Shown here in pieces: positions 22,661 through 33,964 of a stretch of 64,000 bases of DNA. Numbering within the stretch: the first letter of the stretch is position 1; each line of letters opens with the position of its first letter. The translations under genes were made by a program, and so were the position numbers. The DNA is from Diphasiastrum complanatum. Taxonomy: Eukaryota > Streptophyta > Lycopodiopsida > Lycopodiales > Lycopodiaceae. The stretch spans positions 17,163,775-17,227,774 of the forward strand of contig CM055098.1 in the NCBI GenBank assembly GCA_029204225.1, written 5' to 3'. The notes beneath the pieces are model-generated. The model searched no databases, was not told the DNA's origin, and was given only the letters and a program-made list of their open reading frames with translations.

Positions 22661-25200
22661 TCAGCAAGCATGCTAGAAGTCCCTTCATTTCAGACTCAGT
22701 TCATACATCCAAGGGCTTGCTTGACCTTGTACATAGCAACATATGTGGCCCGATGCAGACTGCTTCCACAGGGGGAGCTCTCTATTTTCTAACCTTCATT
22801 GATGACTTCTCTCGAAGGACTGCTACCTACTTTATGAAGAACAAATCCGAAGCATTCAAATTCTTCAAGCAGTTCAATGCATCTGCAGAAAATCAGACTT
22901 AGAGGAAGATCAAAGCTCTACCCACAAATGGAGGGGGAGAGTATATCTCCACGGAATTCAAGGAGTTCTGCAAGGCCAGTGGAATACATCAACAATATAC
23001 AACCAGCTACTCACCTCAGTCCAATGGTGTAGCTGAACGGAAGAATCGGACACTCATCAAAAGTGCCAAGAGCAAGCTGACCCATGCCTCTCTTCCAAAG
23101 AAATTCTGGGCAGAAGCTGTTACTACAGCTGCTTATTTGCAAAATCGATCCATCACCAAAGCCCTGAATGGCAAGACACCTTATGAGGTGTGGATAGGAT
23201 CGAAACCATCACTCAAAAATATTCGAGTGTTTAGATGCATCGCTTTTGCTCAGATCCCTGAAAATCTAAAAAGAAAGCTGGATGATAAGAGCAGGAAAAC
23301 GATTTTCATCGGCTATTCCCCAGACCACAAGGCATACAAGCTCTACAATTTGGATACCGAGAAGGCATTCACCAGTAGAGATGTCATTTTTGTGGAAGAC
23401 CAGTTCATCGACCACAAAGGGAAAGCTGCTGATAAATCCGACCCAAGGATCGAGCAACCAGACAATTCTGATCCAGGGATTCAACTGCAGAATATCGACA
23501 CTGACGCAGACAATGAGTCAAAACCTCAACGAGTCAACCCACATCAGACGACCAAAGTTCAACCCAGAAGGTCGAACAGGTCCAGACAGCCTCCATCCAG
23601 ATTTATGGATGATCTAGCCTGCTACTTTGTGCAGGAACCAAACACCATTTTTGAGGCAATGTCTACTCCTGATGCTGACCAGTGGAAAGCAGCGATGGAC
23701 ACCGAATTCGATTCTCTGATGGAGAATCAAACATGGACAGTCACTGAGCTGCCAAAGTACCGAAACCCAATTCCATGCAAATGGATATTCAAGGCGAAGT
23801 ACGATGCTAAAGGAAGGCTAAATCATTACAAGGCCAGACTAGTCGCCAAAGGCTTTTCCCAGATTCCAGATCTTGATTATTCAGAAACCTTCAGCCCAGT
23901 TGTCAAACATGCTTTGATCCGCCTACTTCTCTCCTTTGCAGCCGCAACAGATCTTGAAGTCCACCAGATGGATGTCCAGACCGCTTTCCTCAATGGAACC
24001 ATTGAAGAGGAAATCTATATGACGCAGCCAGAGGGATACGAACTCAACGGCAAGCAACAACACCTTGTATGCAAAATCCACAAGGCGCTCTACGGGCTGA
24101 AATAGTCACCCAGAGCTTGGTTCTAGAAGATCAATGCATTTCTGATAGAGAATGGCTTTATTCCAAACTCGGCAAACTCGAATGTCTACTTCAAGTCTGT
24201 ATCAGATTACTTCATCATCATCACTCTCTATGTTGATGATACACTCTTATTCAGTAACAATCTAAATCTGATGAAGGATACAAAATGCGTGCTGGCCCAG
24301 GAATACAAGATAACTGACATGGGTCCAGCCCACTATTGTCTCGGAATCCAAATCCAATGAGATCGACCCAGCAGACTGATTTTTATCAGTCAACAACGAC
24401 ATCTCAACAACGTGCTGGAAAAGTATGGAATGGCCAACTGCAAACCAAGTCACTTTCCACTCGACCCTGGACTAAAGTTATCAAAGAAACAGTCTCCTCA
24501 AACTGAGGCAGAAAAGGAAGAGATGAAGCACTACCCGTTTCAATCCATCATCGGCTCACTGATGTACGCAATGATCTGCATGCGACCAGACCTTGCATAT
24601 TCGATCATTACATTTAGCTAGTTTCTGTCAAATTCAGGCTTAACTCATTGGAAAGCACTAACAAAGGTCATGAAGTACATCCAAGCAACGAAAACTCTCA
24701 GCATCTGCTACGGAGGCAGCCACACTGCCAACATCCTTGAAGCCTACACAGATGCGGCTAGAAAATCAACTTCTGGATTTGTATTTTTATACAACCAAGG
24801 CCCAATCTCATGGAACAGCCGGAAGCAGACCTCAATTGCATTATCATTAACAAAATCCGAATACATAGCTGCCACAAATGCAACCAAAGAGGCGATCTGG
24901 CTAAGGCAACTGCTTGCAGACATCAACCTTGCACAAACACTTCCTACAACAATCTATTGTGACAATCAAAGCACAATAGCGTTATCTCTCAATCCGAGAT
25001 TTCACAATCAAAACAAACATATCAAAATCAGGTATCATTACCTTAGAGAGAAAGTGCATAGCAAGGAAGTAGCATTGGTTATCTGCAGAACAAACTACAT
25101 GGCAGCAGATTACTTCACAAAGGCTCTATCAAAGGAGCAACATCTCAGATTTAACGATATGTTAAATCTGAAGATCAAGGTTTTTCAGGATCCACATTAA
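22661..25200 (+). pseudogene. Copia pol: integrase, reverse transcriptase, RNase H
   Basis: Integrase: LVHSNICGP (first acid replaced by Asn), YFLTFIDDFSRR, LPTNGGGEYIS (second acid replaced), SNGVAERKNRT (third acid present), GKTPYEVW. RT: FMDDLACYF, QWKAAMDTEFDSLMENQTW, CKWIFKAKYDAKGRL, ARLVAKGFSQ, HQMDVQTAFLNG and the YVDD catalytic motif near 24230. RNase H: AYTDAARKSTSG, SEYIAATNATKEAIW, YCDNQSTI, ending ADYFTKALSKEQH. Stops occur near 22900, 24103, 24127, 24358 and 24619; most look like C-to-T changes in CAG or CGA codons. The enzyme set is inactive in this copy. Confidence 0.95.
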
Positions 25201-25207
25201 GGGGGAG

Positions 25208-26049
25208 TGTTAGATTTCTTATGCTCAGCCTTAAAAAAATCGTTCAAGTAATGAGCATCCTGAAAATCAAAGGCAGACTACATGTTTCGGACCTTCACAT
25301 TTTTTTCCTTTGAGATTTTTTTTTCCTTAAACGTTTTTTAAGGCACCTTCGCCTTTTTCGCCTTTTTTGCACCTTCGCGAAAAATGCGACACAGTGGCTG
25401 CCTTGGAATCCATTTTAGGACCACCTTCGCCTTTTTCGCCTTTTTTGCGCCTTTGCAAAAAATGCGACACAGTGGCCAGAATGCCTTGGAATTCATTTCA
25501 GGACCACCTTCGCCTTCGCTCTAGAGGCATTTTTCCGCCTTCACTCTAGAGGCATCTTCGGGATTTACATACCTTCAGTCTAAGGGGACCTTCGGGTTTT
25601 TCCAACAGTGGCAGACCGACGTTGCCAAACTTATCATCAACCCTAAAAACAGCTGGACCGCTACATATCCCAAGGGCGGTTACCCACTTTGTACATATAC
25701 AAAGACTGGCGTAAATAGCATTCAATGCTTATAAGATATTTTTTGAAGACACTTGTAAATATATACTACTAGCTGAATCAAGCATGTAAGGGTTCTTTTT
25801 CAATCAGAGTTATCTGTAGCCAGCGTTATCACGCTCAGCAAGCTGAAGTTATTACTTTAAGCCATTGTACTCACTGTTGATATTAATCAGAGTGCAATTT
25901 TTGTCTCACTACTGTATTGTTCATTTGAGCAATTTGTATGAATCATTCTTCTTGAATATTTCTGCTGCTAACTGTTGCGTTTCCGATCCTACATGCCTAC
26001 GCTCAAAGCTTCGAGCTTCCGCTGCCGGTTATCCCCACGTTTTACGACA
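25208..26049 (+). repeat. 3' LTR of the copia element, with polypurine tract before it
   Basis: 842 bp, starting TGTTAGATTT and ending TTTACGACA, directly preceded by the polypurine tract AAGGGGGAG (25199-25207). It differs from the 5' LTR at many sites and by several small indels, so the insertion is not recent. Confidence 0.95.
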
Positions 26050-26054
26050 TTGCC

Positions 26055-27060
26055 AAAGTATGTCCTTTGTAGGTCTTAAAAATTGATAATTTCTTTTTTG
26101 TTGTGGTATCAGTTAGCTAAGGACCAGAGGAACTACACTTGACAGCACATAAGAGAAAGGAACATATTGAGAAATCAATAGATAAGGACGAAATGCAGTA
26201 GCTTCTACAAGGCAATCTGCACATAGACAGAGGGCAGAAGCCTCCTTATGAAAAGGTTACTTCCTTCCATGAGCAGTCAAGGTTGGACATCACAAAAGCT
26301 GAATCAGTTCGATAAGCAGAACAAGAAACGGGACAAGTTGTAATAGGTGAAAGCTCGTAAATTAAACAACGTGAAGAGTCTATAGCATTTTTCTAGCTAG
26401 GAAAATAACACAAACAATTGATGAAGTAAAGACTCGAATAACTAGGCTTCTCAGGTGTGAATGAGGGCTGTCACCACATATTAAAGATTGTAAGTTACAC
26501 ATTTGTATCATGAACACAGTAACGAATAGAGCAGTCATATTTTTGTTAAAAAATCAGCATCACTGTGAAAAGCTGATCTGTCAGAACATGTTTAGTTCAG
26601 CTCATGCATGAAGACATGCATTTGGATGTTTGGATTGAGTATCTTATACACTTCTGTCATAAGAATTCAGTATAAAACTGATTTGATGCATATTTGACAG
26701 AACATGACTTATGCAAATACGATAGTAAATGTCAGTTCAGTTAAGCGGTTTCAGTTTTATACAAATTTCCTTTTCTTGGTGCTTAGGATTTTTTGTCTCT
26801 GTCAGACTGTAATAGTTTGAAGATTTGTTAATGCATCAAATTTAGAAATGTTATGAGACAAATTGATGCTTCAAGCTATCCGTTGAGTATTGCCTTGCCT
26901 ATCATTACATTATGTAGTTATGTCACATTGTTACATGGTATAAATAGGATAAAATTTCCACACAACTACTACTTACTAATGGCTGAAATGAAAGCATGCC
27001 TTGACAGAGTTAAATTATTGATAACTTTTCCATAATTTTGTGCTGGAACTCGAAACTTAC
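26055..27060 (-). other. Permease intron sequence
   Basis: AT-rich intron between the copia element and the 27061-27150 exon. Nothing recognised. Confidence 0.6.
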
Positions 27061-27150
27061 ACTTGCTATAAGAGCAATATAAGGTGCTCCACTTTCCTTG
27101 CTGATGTGTCCCATCCAACTGAAAATATAGCCAGACCTTGCCGCTGCATA
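27061..27150 (-). CDS. Amino acid permease exon (30 codons)
   Basis: Flanked by TATTTGCAG (acceptor) and GTAAGT (donor), phase 0 at both ends. It reads YAAARSGYIFSWMGHISKES then GAPYIALIAS. This is the loop and helix start that in APC permeases has the pattern YAMARDGxxP...GxPxxAL. The join to the upstream exon (ending SHGRYL) recreates the conserved RxxYAxARxG block precisely, which fixes both splice sites. The intron to the upstream exon is only 229 bp. Confidence 0.9.
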
Positions 27151-27379
27151 CTGCAAATACTCAAAATATGTAGCAGTTTAGCATTAATAATATCCCATGC
27201 TTCTATTGTTGAGATCCGTGTTCTGTTACATATTGGCACAAATTTCATAGATTAATTTCTTGCATTTTTGACCCCAAGAAGGAAAGAAATTTCCAGGTTG
27301 GATTCTATCTTCAATATCTAGAGACTTCCTGGATTTTTACATTTCCAAAGATCATTATCTGCAAAGACAATGCATATAC

Positions 27380-27522
27380 CAGGTAACGACCATGAGATAG
27401 CACAGCTGCATTAAGGGTGCCCAACGTTGACGCCGCCACCAAAATAGCAATAATTTGACCTGCCTGAGGACCAAGTGCGACTGTTGCTGTCTCCATGCCA
27501 ATAACTACTGAGGCTTTTACAT
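27380..27522 (-). CDS. Amino acid permease exon with conserved GTLNAAVLS helix
   Basis: 143 bp between an ATGTGCAG acceptor and a GTATAT donor; the first two bases complete a codon begun by the upstream exon (phase 1), giving Asp. It encodes VKASVVIGMETATVALGPQA, then GQIIAILVAASTLGTLNAAV and LSHGRYL. This is the APC signature segment (pattern LxAxxSxxGxLNxxxLxxxR), a membrane helix lining the transport path. The upstream intron is 14.6 kb and contains the nested gypsy/A/B insertions. Confidence 0.9.
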
Positions 27523-27745
27523 CTGCACATTGTGTTTTTTTCATGACCACAATAGTGGAGATAAATAGAATAAATTAGATTCTGCTCGACCAAAAATTCC
27601 CCTTATGTACTTTTAAATATAGAGCTCAGAGAAACAAAATCATCCAGCAGATTGTGGTTGAGAATTGAGATTGACGATTGCTTTTAACATTTTTCTGACA
27701 TTTCACATGAAATTAAAGCACATGAATTTCACATCTCTACAGATG
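27523..27745 (-). other. Permease intron sequence before the gypsy insertion
   Basis: AT-rich; no exon recognised between the exon at 27380-27522 and the start of the gypsy-derived sequence. Confidence 0.6.
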
Positions 27746-27749
27746 TCAA

Positions 27750-28732
27750 CTAGGAATGCCAAGGTATCCGTAATGCCCAAGATAGTAGAGGATCAACCCA
27801 AAAGATAGGGACATCATACCAACGTATCCAAAAAGCCCGAGAAGGTAGAACTGCATCAGCAACGGGAAGCCAATAAGGAAACTGGAAAAGATATGGACAC
27901 TCATCGCGAATAGCCGTATCATACACGTAACCATCAACCATATGTGCAAACTCAGCGATATAGGTGCCCCAAGAAAAGATAGCAGCATCGGAAGACCAGC
28001 ACCAAGGAGTAGGAACATAAGCAGGATGACAGGCACGCTGTAATAGCATGGAAAAGCAAGCGATATGCCTGGAAACATGGATCATAAAGAGATCATCCTG
28101 ACAAAGGATAGCTAAAATGGAAAAATGTGCACCAGCATGGTCAAAAGCCCAAGGTATCCATAAGGCCCATGATGAGAAGTAGCAATGGCACACGGTACCT
28201 TCAAGGCCCCTATCACGAGAAGAGCAGCATGCCAAAAGCTCCAGAAGGTCCAAGAAATCAATGCATCATCTAAAAAAACATGATGCATAAAAACAATAGC
28301 AACAAATCTAGAAATAGTAGAGGCCTCAACTGAAAAACTGTAGCCGAAAAACTCATCTAGAAAGACCTCATATGGACATACCAATCCATCATAGGATACA
28401 CCAAAAACGGATGGAGAATCGGATGACCCATCAGAACTGGCCGCAAGTGTAATCCCAAAGTACACACCAGGCGCACAAGGAATAGAAGAAATGCACTGGA
28501 ACGAGGAACCGGATCCCCAACATCAGTAGCAAGCATCGGATCAATATCGGGGATGAGTATCAAAGCACATATGAGCAATACTGAAGTATATGGCGGCAAC
28601 ATCCCCAAAAACTATCCAAGAGAGGAGAAGGAACTCTCTCAAGGTACTCTGATGGTCTCGGAAAACCAGAACAAAGTGGCAACTCAGCATCAGAGACCAA
28701 GCGATATGGAGCAACCTGAAATGACGGGGAAT
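27750..28732 (-). pseudogene. C element: decayed continuation of the unrecognised frame
   Basis: Downstream of the TAG at 28733 the same frame reopens at 28465-28112. It has a CPYEVFLDEFFGYSFSVEAS segment resembling the FLDEYTG (28.9-29.1 kb) and VLLDAYLGQNLSVDAS (39.9 kb) segments of the same element. A different frame is open at 28253-27750. Several stops and a frameshift separate these pieces. The recurring FLDEY-SVxAS module suggests an expanded internal repeat; no homologous family is recognised. Confidence 0.45.
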
Positions 28733-29914
28733 CTAAAGATTACCTGGACAAACAGTAGCTGGAAAGGAGGCAATAACCCAAGCCATCAGGATATGCCAAG
28801 CCTGACAATGAGCAACAATCCAAGGAACAGATAGAGAGCCACATGCATAATCATAGAGATATCCGCACCATAGGAGATCAGTAATATGGAAAAACCAGCA
28901 CCAATCAACAGGTCCAAATGGAAACCAAGCTATACGTAATAACCAGGAATGCCATATATCCATAGCATCGGCATGGCCTGCAGCAAACCTATATGTAGAA
29001 ACACAAGGAGACTGAAGGATGCCCGTATACTCATCTAGAAAGATCCCAGCATATAAATACCCTAGATAAGTAATAGTGACCATCTGGCAAATATTCTCGG
29101 ATGGAAAATGTGTAACGGTAAGGGCCAAAGGTGCATGAATCATGTAAGGAACCGTAGAAATATCATGAGGCGGTTCACAAACCTCAAGTAGAGCTCCATG
29201 GAATAAAGCGAAAGAAGATACAACTTGATCACCAATAGCGAGGGAACTATCAAACGTGGACCCGTGAAGAACCCCATAGAAATCAGCAGGAACATCGGCC
29301 ATAACGGACTCAAGAGATGGAGATATAGAGACCAATGGAGAAGATACTGCACCAACCACCGAACCAAGAGGGCTATTTGAGGTATGCGCAAAAGCAATAG
29401 TAGAAATACCACCAAGGTTTACGGCCTGAATATCAATGAAACCAGGAATGACCACTGAATACAATATCTGTGAATCAAGGCATATAGGCACAAGGCACAC
29501 AACAACAACCTGTAAATCCGGACCAGCATCAACCTGAGGAAGAGGACCCACGGATGGTGAAAGTGAAGCAGCAACTGATGTACTCTGAATGGAAAGAAGA
29601 GCTGCATCCTGAGCCTTTGGCAGGCTATGCATAAACTGCTTCCCGGTAACCAACTGATAGTCACCCTGGAAATCAATACCAGCAAGTGAATGATGCTGAC
29701 CAGCATGAGTAAAGGAAAGTGTCTGCTGAGAGAGATCCACAGCAATAGTACCAAGTGAAGAGAACCAGTCTGCACCAAAAATAATGTCATAGTGCTTCAG
29801 AGAAATGACGTCGAATCTTGCCTGACCAGAAAAATCACCAATGCGATAATCCAAGCCCTGAATCATCTGAGAACTAGGAAAAGAATGGGAACGAGCAACC
29901 TCAACACTAAGAGG
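28733..29914 (-). pseudogene. C element: protease C-terminal half fused to unrecognised ORF
   Basis: From 29914 the minus strand reads SVEVARSHSFPSSQM, then DYRIGDFSGQARFDVISL, HYDIIFGADWFSSLG and GKQFMHSLPKAQDAALL. It aligns residue by residue with the protease-to-RT linker of element E (51600-51950). Where E continues to RT, C enters about 260 further codons without a stop until 28733. They are rich in Val, Leu, Ser and Asp with segments such as GIFLDEYTGILQSPCVSTYR, and resemble no family I know. The open frame from the first internal Met is 377 codons. Confidence 0.7.
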
Positions 29915-29919
29915 CTGGG

Positions 29920-31118
29920 TTTTGTAAAGTTACCTTTACAAGCCTTACTTCCGACGCCACTGGCGCCAATATTGTCCCCGGCACCAGCAGCGCCCCTGCT
30001 GCTCCCGGCGCCACTGTGACCAGAATCCAGCCGGCGCCAAGTTCCTATGGCTGAAAATCGTTGATCGGTTCTAGCGAAGTCCAGAGAGCTCAGATCGATG
30101 TGCAATCACCTCACACGATCTAGGCATGATTAAAGGAAGCCTGGGGATCAATAAATTCTAGAGAGAGAAAATGACTTTCTAGAGAGAGACAACGTGCTTT
30201 ACCAGCCTGGGTAGAGTACTTGGTATGAGGGGAGGTGGCGAATCCCACCAATACTATAGGGGAGTGCGGGTTGCGACTCAGGGCGAGCTCCAACCAAGTC
30301 TCAGCCTCCCTTGCTGGAATGTTGTCCTGGCACTCACCTTGGCATGCCAGCGCCCCGGAGACTAGGGTCGGTCACACACTTGAAATGTAACCTTCTCAGA
30401 TTTATCAATAAAGTGGGATTTTCCTCAAACTAACTCTGATTACCTTCTGGGTTTCGGTGTTCAGTAAAAGCGCCAGTTGTAAGGCCGCTTCAAACTTTTT
30501 AATTTGGCACATAGCTGAGGGTCGTATCCCGAGATGCCAGCGGTATGCCGTCGGGACCATTCGGTCCGTGGCGCCAGCGGTATGCTGTCGGGACCATTCG
30601 GTCTAGGAACTGGTTGTCTCCATATCTGTCGCGGCTTGTGGTTTTGAGTGTTCCTTGCATGAACGTGAATGGGTTAAGCTCTTGGGGAACGGGCTCTAAC
30701 CTGTCGGCTGAGTTGGATGGCTTGCTTGGGTGGAAGTTACCTGTTTATGGCTGTCCAGTCTAGCGTGGCGCCAGGTTGGCTTCCAACGCTCGTGACGAAG
30801 CTTTCAGTTGATTAAGTCTGATGTAAGTCAAACCACTTGCTTGGAATGGATGTTACTCGTTTGTAACGAAGCTTCGAGTTGGTTAAGTTTGATGTATGTC
30901 GGGCGGCTTGCTTGGAGAGCAGTCACCCACATCGGGACCCCCGATCTGGCGTGGCGCCAGGTTGGATCTCAATGTTGGTTTCCGAACTTCCAGTTGGTTA
31001 AGTCTGATCGTTGTTGGTGAGTTGGCTGCTTGTATGTCAAGTGGGTTTGGACGGCAAGAGTTAAAGGCTGGGAAGCTAAGTCGTGGTTCCCGACTCCCTT
31101 TGGAATGCCTGTGCTACA
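29920..31118 (+). repeat. 5' LTR of element B
   Basis: 1199 bp. Expected TGTTGTAAAG reads TTTTGTAAAG at the start; the end is GTGCTACA. It contains several GGCGCC palindromes (29950-30040 and elsewhere) and imperfect internal repeats of a GTTGGTTAAGTCTGATGTA motif (30800-31010). Confidence 0.93.
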
Positions 31119-31120
31119 TG

Positions 31121-31133
31121 TGGTATCAGAGCC
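31121..31133 (+). other. PBS of element B
   Basis: TGGTATCAGAGCC, two bases after the LTR end, perfect tRNA-iMet type. Confidence 0.92.
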
Positions 31134-33480
31134 GACTGGCCGGTCAGCTATGCGGATCTCGCGGAAATGGCCACTGTTTGGGGTTCATCAGGACAACTGT
31201 TGTGCAAGGTGCTGCCCATAGTGTAAGCGCGGGTGCGTCCACGGTCGGGGTGGTCGGCAGAACGGGGGACTTGATGAGTCAAGGTGCTGCCCTTGAGGTG
31301 TAAGCACGGTCAGTTCTCGCGGTTCGGGCCTGGCGCTGTCTGCACGTAGGACAGATGAGGCAGTGTGCTGCCATTAGGTTGGTGTAAGCACGGTCTGTGC
31401 CTTGTGGGGTGCGGGGCGACATATTCGAACTGTACGGGTTAACCATTGATACAAAGATGCTGCTCGAATTCGGGTGTAAAGCACGGCTGGTTAGCTGCCG
31501 GTGCGGGATAGCTGCCGATCGTTTAGCTATAAGGGCTATCGACCAAAAAGTGGTGGGGCGTGACTGAGGCAATGTGCTGCTTAATGGTGAAAGCACGGAT
31601 AGTTGAATGGGTGTCCTTTGTGGGTTGATTCTGTGATCGATCTGTATGGGCGCGGCCTGGCAAAGGTCCTTTGGCAGGACTATCTCAAAGGGGGACCTTG
31701 TCTTTGTTACCTGTTAGTAAACCTGCCTGAGGGTCTTACTTGTATGTATTCGTGGTGAGTCTTAGTACTTGTGCTTTGCCTGGTTTGCATGATTGTTGTG
31801 ATACAAGGAGCTGATGGCTCGAGAAGGAACCTTTCTTTTGAAGGCTGACACCATCAAACAAAGAGGACTACAGAATCTGTGGGGCGGATTTGCAGTTCAA
31901 GTACTCGCACGTGAACGACAACGAAACGACTCGATGTTTGCAAAGGATGGATGACTAGCCTGTTTCTTGGGTTAGTTTCATTTGCAACGACGCCCACCAG
32001 ACGCAAGCGGAAAGTCAAAAGTTGGAAAGGGCAATTTCATGGGAGATCTTCTATGGAGCAGTTGGTCTTCATTTGGGACGGCCACCTTCGGAACTGAAAC
32101 TCACTGAGCATGGGTGATATCCAGTATCAGTTGGGTTTTTCCTCAAAGGGAAAAAAACTAGAATCCTCTTCAGAGATTGGCAACAAGTTGGATCAAGCCA
32201 TAATCCTAGCAAATGGGAAGCAAAGTGTTGGAAAGGCTTTTTGTCCGAAGAACTCTACTCTAAGTCCGGTCAGCTGATTTTATAAGCAGGAGGGGAACTA
32301 TCACACACACCTCTCTCTTGGGGCAAATTTTGAATGAAAGTTGATCAAAACAGGGGCAAATTCAAGGTGACCTAGCCATACTCACACGAGGAGACTGGCA
32401 AACTTTGGACCTAATAAGTTGACAGGTTTTTGTTGCGGAATGGAAAGTTTGTTATAGGCTTTCTCTAGACCAACAATGATGAGGAAACATATGAGTACGT
32501 TGGCTTGTGTTACGTGTAAGGCAGCTGATCAATGAAGGAACTGTGAAAGTTGAGTCTTGCATGAGAGACTTGGTACTTCGAACGGACGCTAAGGGACAAT
32601 TCGTGTTGAGATCGGACTAGTGCAAACTCTGGGTGCATGTGTCTGATTCAAAGAGAGCTACTTGAAGCCAAGCTCGATGTACACTTCTTGTTTTGACTGT
32701 GAGGCAACTGACCAGTGATGGAATTGTGAAAGTCAAGTTTTGCGCGACGGACATGGTGCTTCAAACAAACGCGAAGGGATAGTTCGTATGCGGATCAAAC
32801 TGGTGCGACCCTTTGGCTCTCCACGAGGTCAATGGTTACATTTGGGTTGATTCAAAGAGCTACTTCAAGCTAAGTGAGAGGTGCATTGCGGAGTACTCAA
32901 TCTTTGCCTACCTCAAAGAGCCAAAAATGAAAAGTATCAAGATCAGGTTGGGACAAGGAGAGAAATCAAGGTGCAGAAGCAAGAAGGCACGGAGTGGACC
33001 ATAAAGTAGGCAATCAAACGATAAATCCTTTGGCTCAGGGAGCCCTGATATCTGTGCGGAATTGATCAAATCTGGAGCTCAGGGAGCTCAACACAAAGTG
33101 CATCAAGGACAAATCAGGAGCTCAAAGGAGTTCCAAAGTCAAAAGTCAGAAGCGACAGGGGCGAACATTTCACAGAAAGGCCTCTGTCACCAGTTAATAA
33201 GGTTCTTGGGTTTTACGAAAGTGATATAAAACCTACGCTTTTCCCAGACAAAGTGATATTTTCAAGTTAAGTAATTTTTCAAGTATTTTCAAGTTAAGTA
33301 TTTTCAAGTATTTTTCAAGTTAAGTATTTTCAAGTTAAGCTAAAATGTTAATAAAAAGTGGCCAGTAAATTGAGTATTGTGCCAAGTAGATCAAATGTAT
33401 AGTTACTTTTAAATTGGGAGGCACCTTTACTTTAATCTGACATCTGATGAGGACATCAGATTTTATAAAGGTGGGGTGGA
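31134..33480 (+). other. Non-coding interior of element B
   Basis: About 2.35 kb with only short frames and no gag, protease, RT or integrase motif. It ends with the polypurine tract AAGGTGGGGTGGA at 33468-33480. Most of it aligns with the reverse-complement interior of A (35210-37799). A run of AAGTTAAGTATTTTC-type short repeats lies at 33260-33340. Confidence 0.85.
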
Positions 33481-33964
33481 TGTTGTAAACTTACCTTTAC
33501 AAGCCTTACTTCCGGCGCCACTGGCGCCAGTATTGTCCCCGGCGCCAGCAGCACCCTTGCTGCTCCCGGCGCCACTGGAGCCCGCGCCGCTCCCGGCGCC
33601 ACTGTGACCAGAATCCAACCGATGCCAAGTTCCTATGGCTGAAAATCTTTGATCGGTTCTAGCGAAGTCCAGAGAGCTCAGATCGATGTGCAATCACCTC
33701 ACACGATCTAGGCATGATTAAAGGAATCCCCGGGGATCAATAAATTCTAGAGAGAGAAAATGACTTTCTAGAGAGATAAAACATGCTTTACCAGCCTGGG
33801 TAGAGTACTTGGTATGAGGGGAGGTGGCGAATCCCACCAATACTATAGGGGAGTGCGGGTTGCGACTCAGGGAGAGCTCCAACCAAGTCTCAGCCTCCCT
33901 TGCTGGAATGTTGTCCTGGCACTCGCCTTGGCATGCCAGCTCCCTGGAGACTAGGGTCGGTCAC
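33481..33964 (+). repeat. 3' LTR of element B, first part
   Basis: Starts TGTTGTAAACTTACC directly after the PPT and runs to the insertion site of A (duplicated GTCAC, 33960-33964). Its GGCGCC-rich segment (33515-33605) has an extra unit compared with the 5' LTR. Confidence 0.93.

Larger units (their letters stand above)
21231..26049 (+). mobile_element. Ty1/copia element with both LTRs in the permease intron
   Basis: The element has a 5' LTR (21231-22068), PBS, gag and pol remains, a polypurine tract and a 3' LTR (25208-26049). The 5-bp target duplication TTGCC is at 21226-21230 and 26050-26054. It inserted in the plus orientation, opposite to the host gene. The coding region is defective: the zinc knuckle, protease and pre-integrase segments are deleted between gag and integrase, and there are several stop codons. 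Confidence 0.95.
27746..29914 (-). mobile_element. Gypsy derivative C, distal (3') segment
   Basis: Minus-strand continuation of the element whose gag lies at 39773-41430; the two segments are separated by insertion B, and the 5-bp duplication CTGGG (29915-29919 and 39768-39772) marks the break. It starts with the protease C-terminal half and continues into coding-like sequence with no RT, RNase H or integrase. It stops at about 27746 against intron DNA without a recognisable LTR. Confidence 0.8.

Noticed and set aside
27750-28253. 167-codon minus-strand ORF as an independent gene
   Set aside because: It continues the decayed C element region; Trp/His-rich composition and lack of homology argue against a separate host gene.
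28357-28608. Possible CRISPR-like or palindromic array
   Set aside because: No regularly spaced identical repeats exist; the apparent recurrences are protein-level and imperfect. The context is plant nuclear DNA.
30545-31303. ORFs such as MPSGPFGPWRQRYA and MSGGLLGEQSPTSG, repeated in both orientations at 34-40 kb
   Set aside because: They lie inside LTRs of A and B, are short and overlapping in several frames, and have no domain; recurrence is due to LTR copies.
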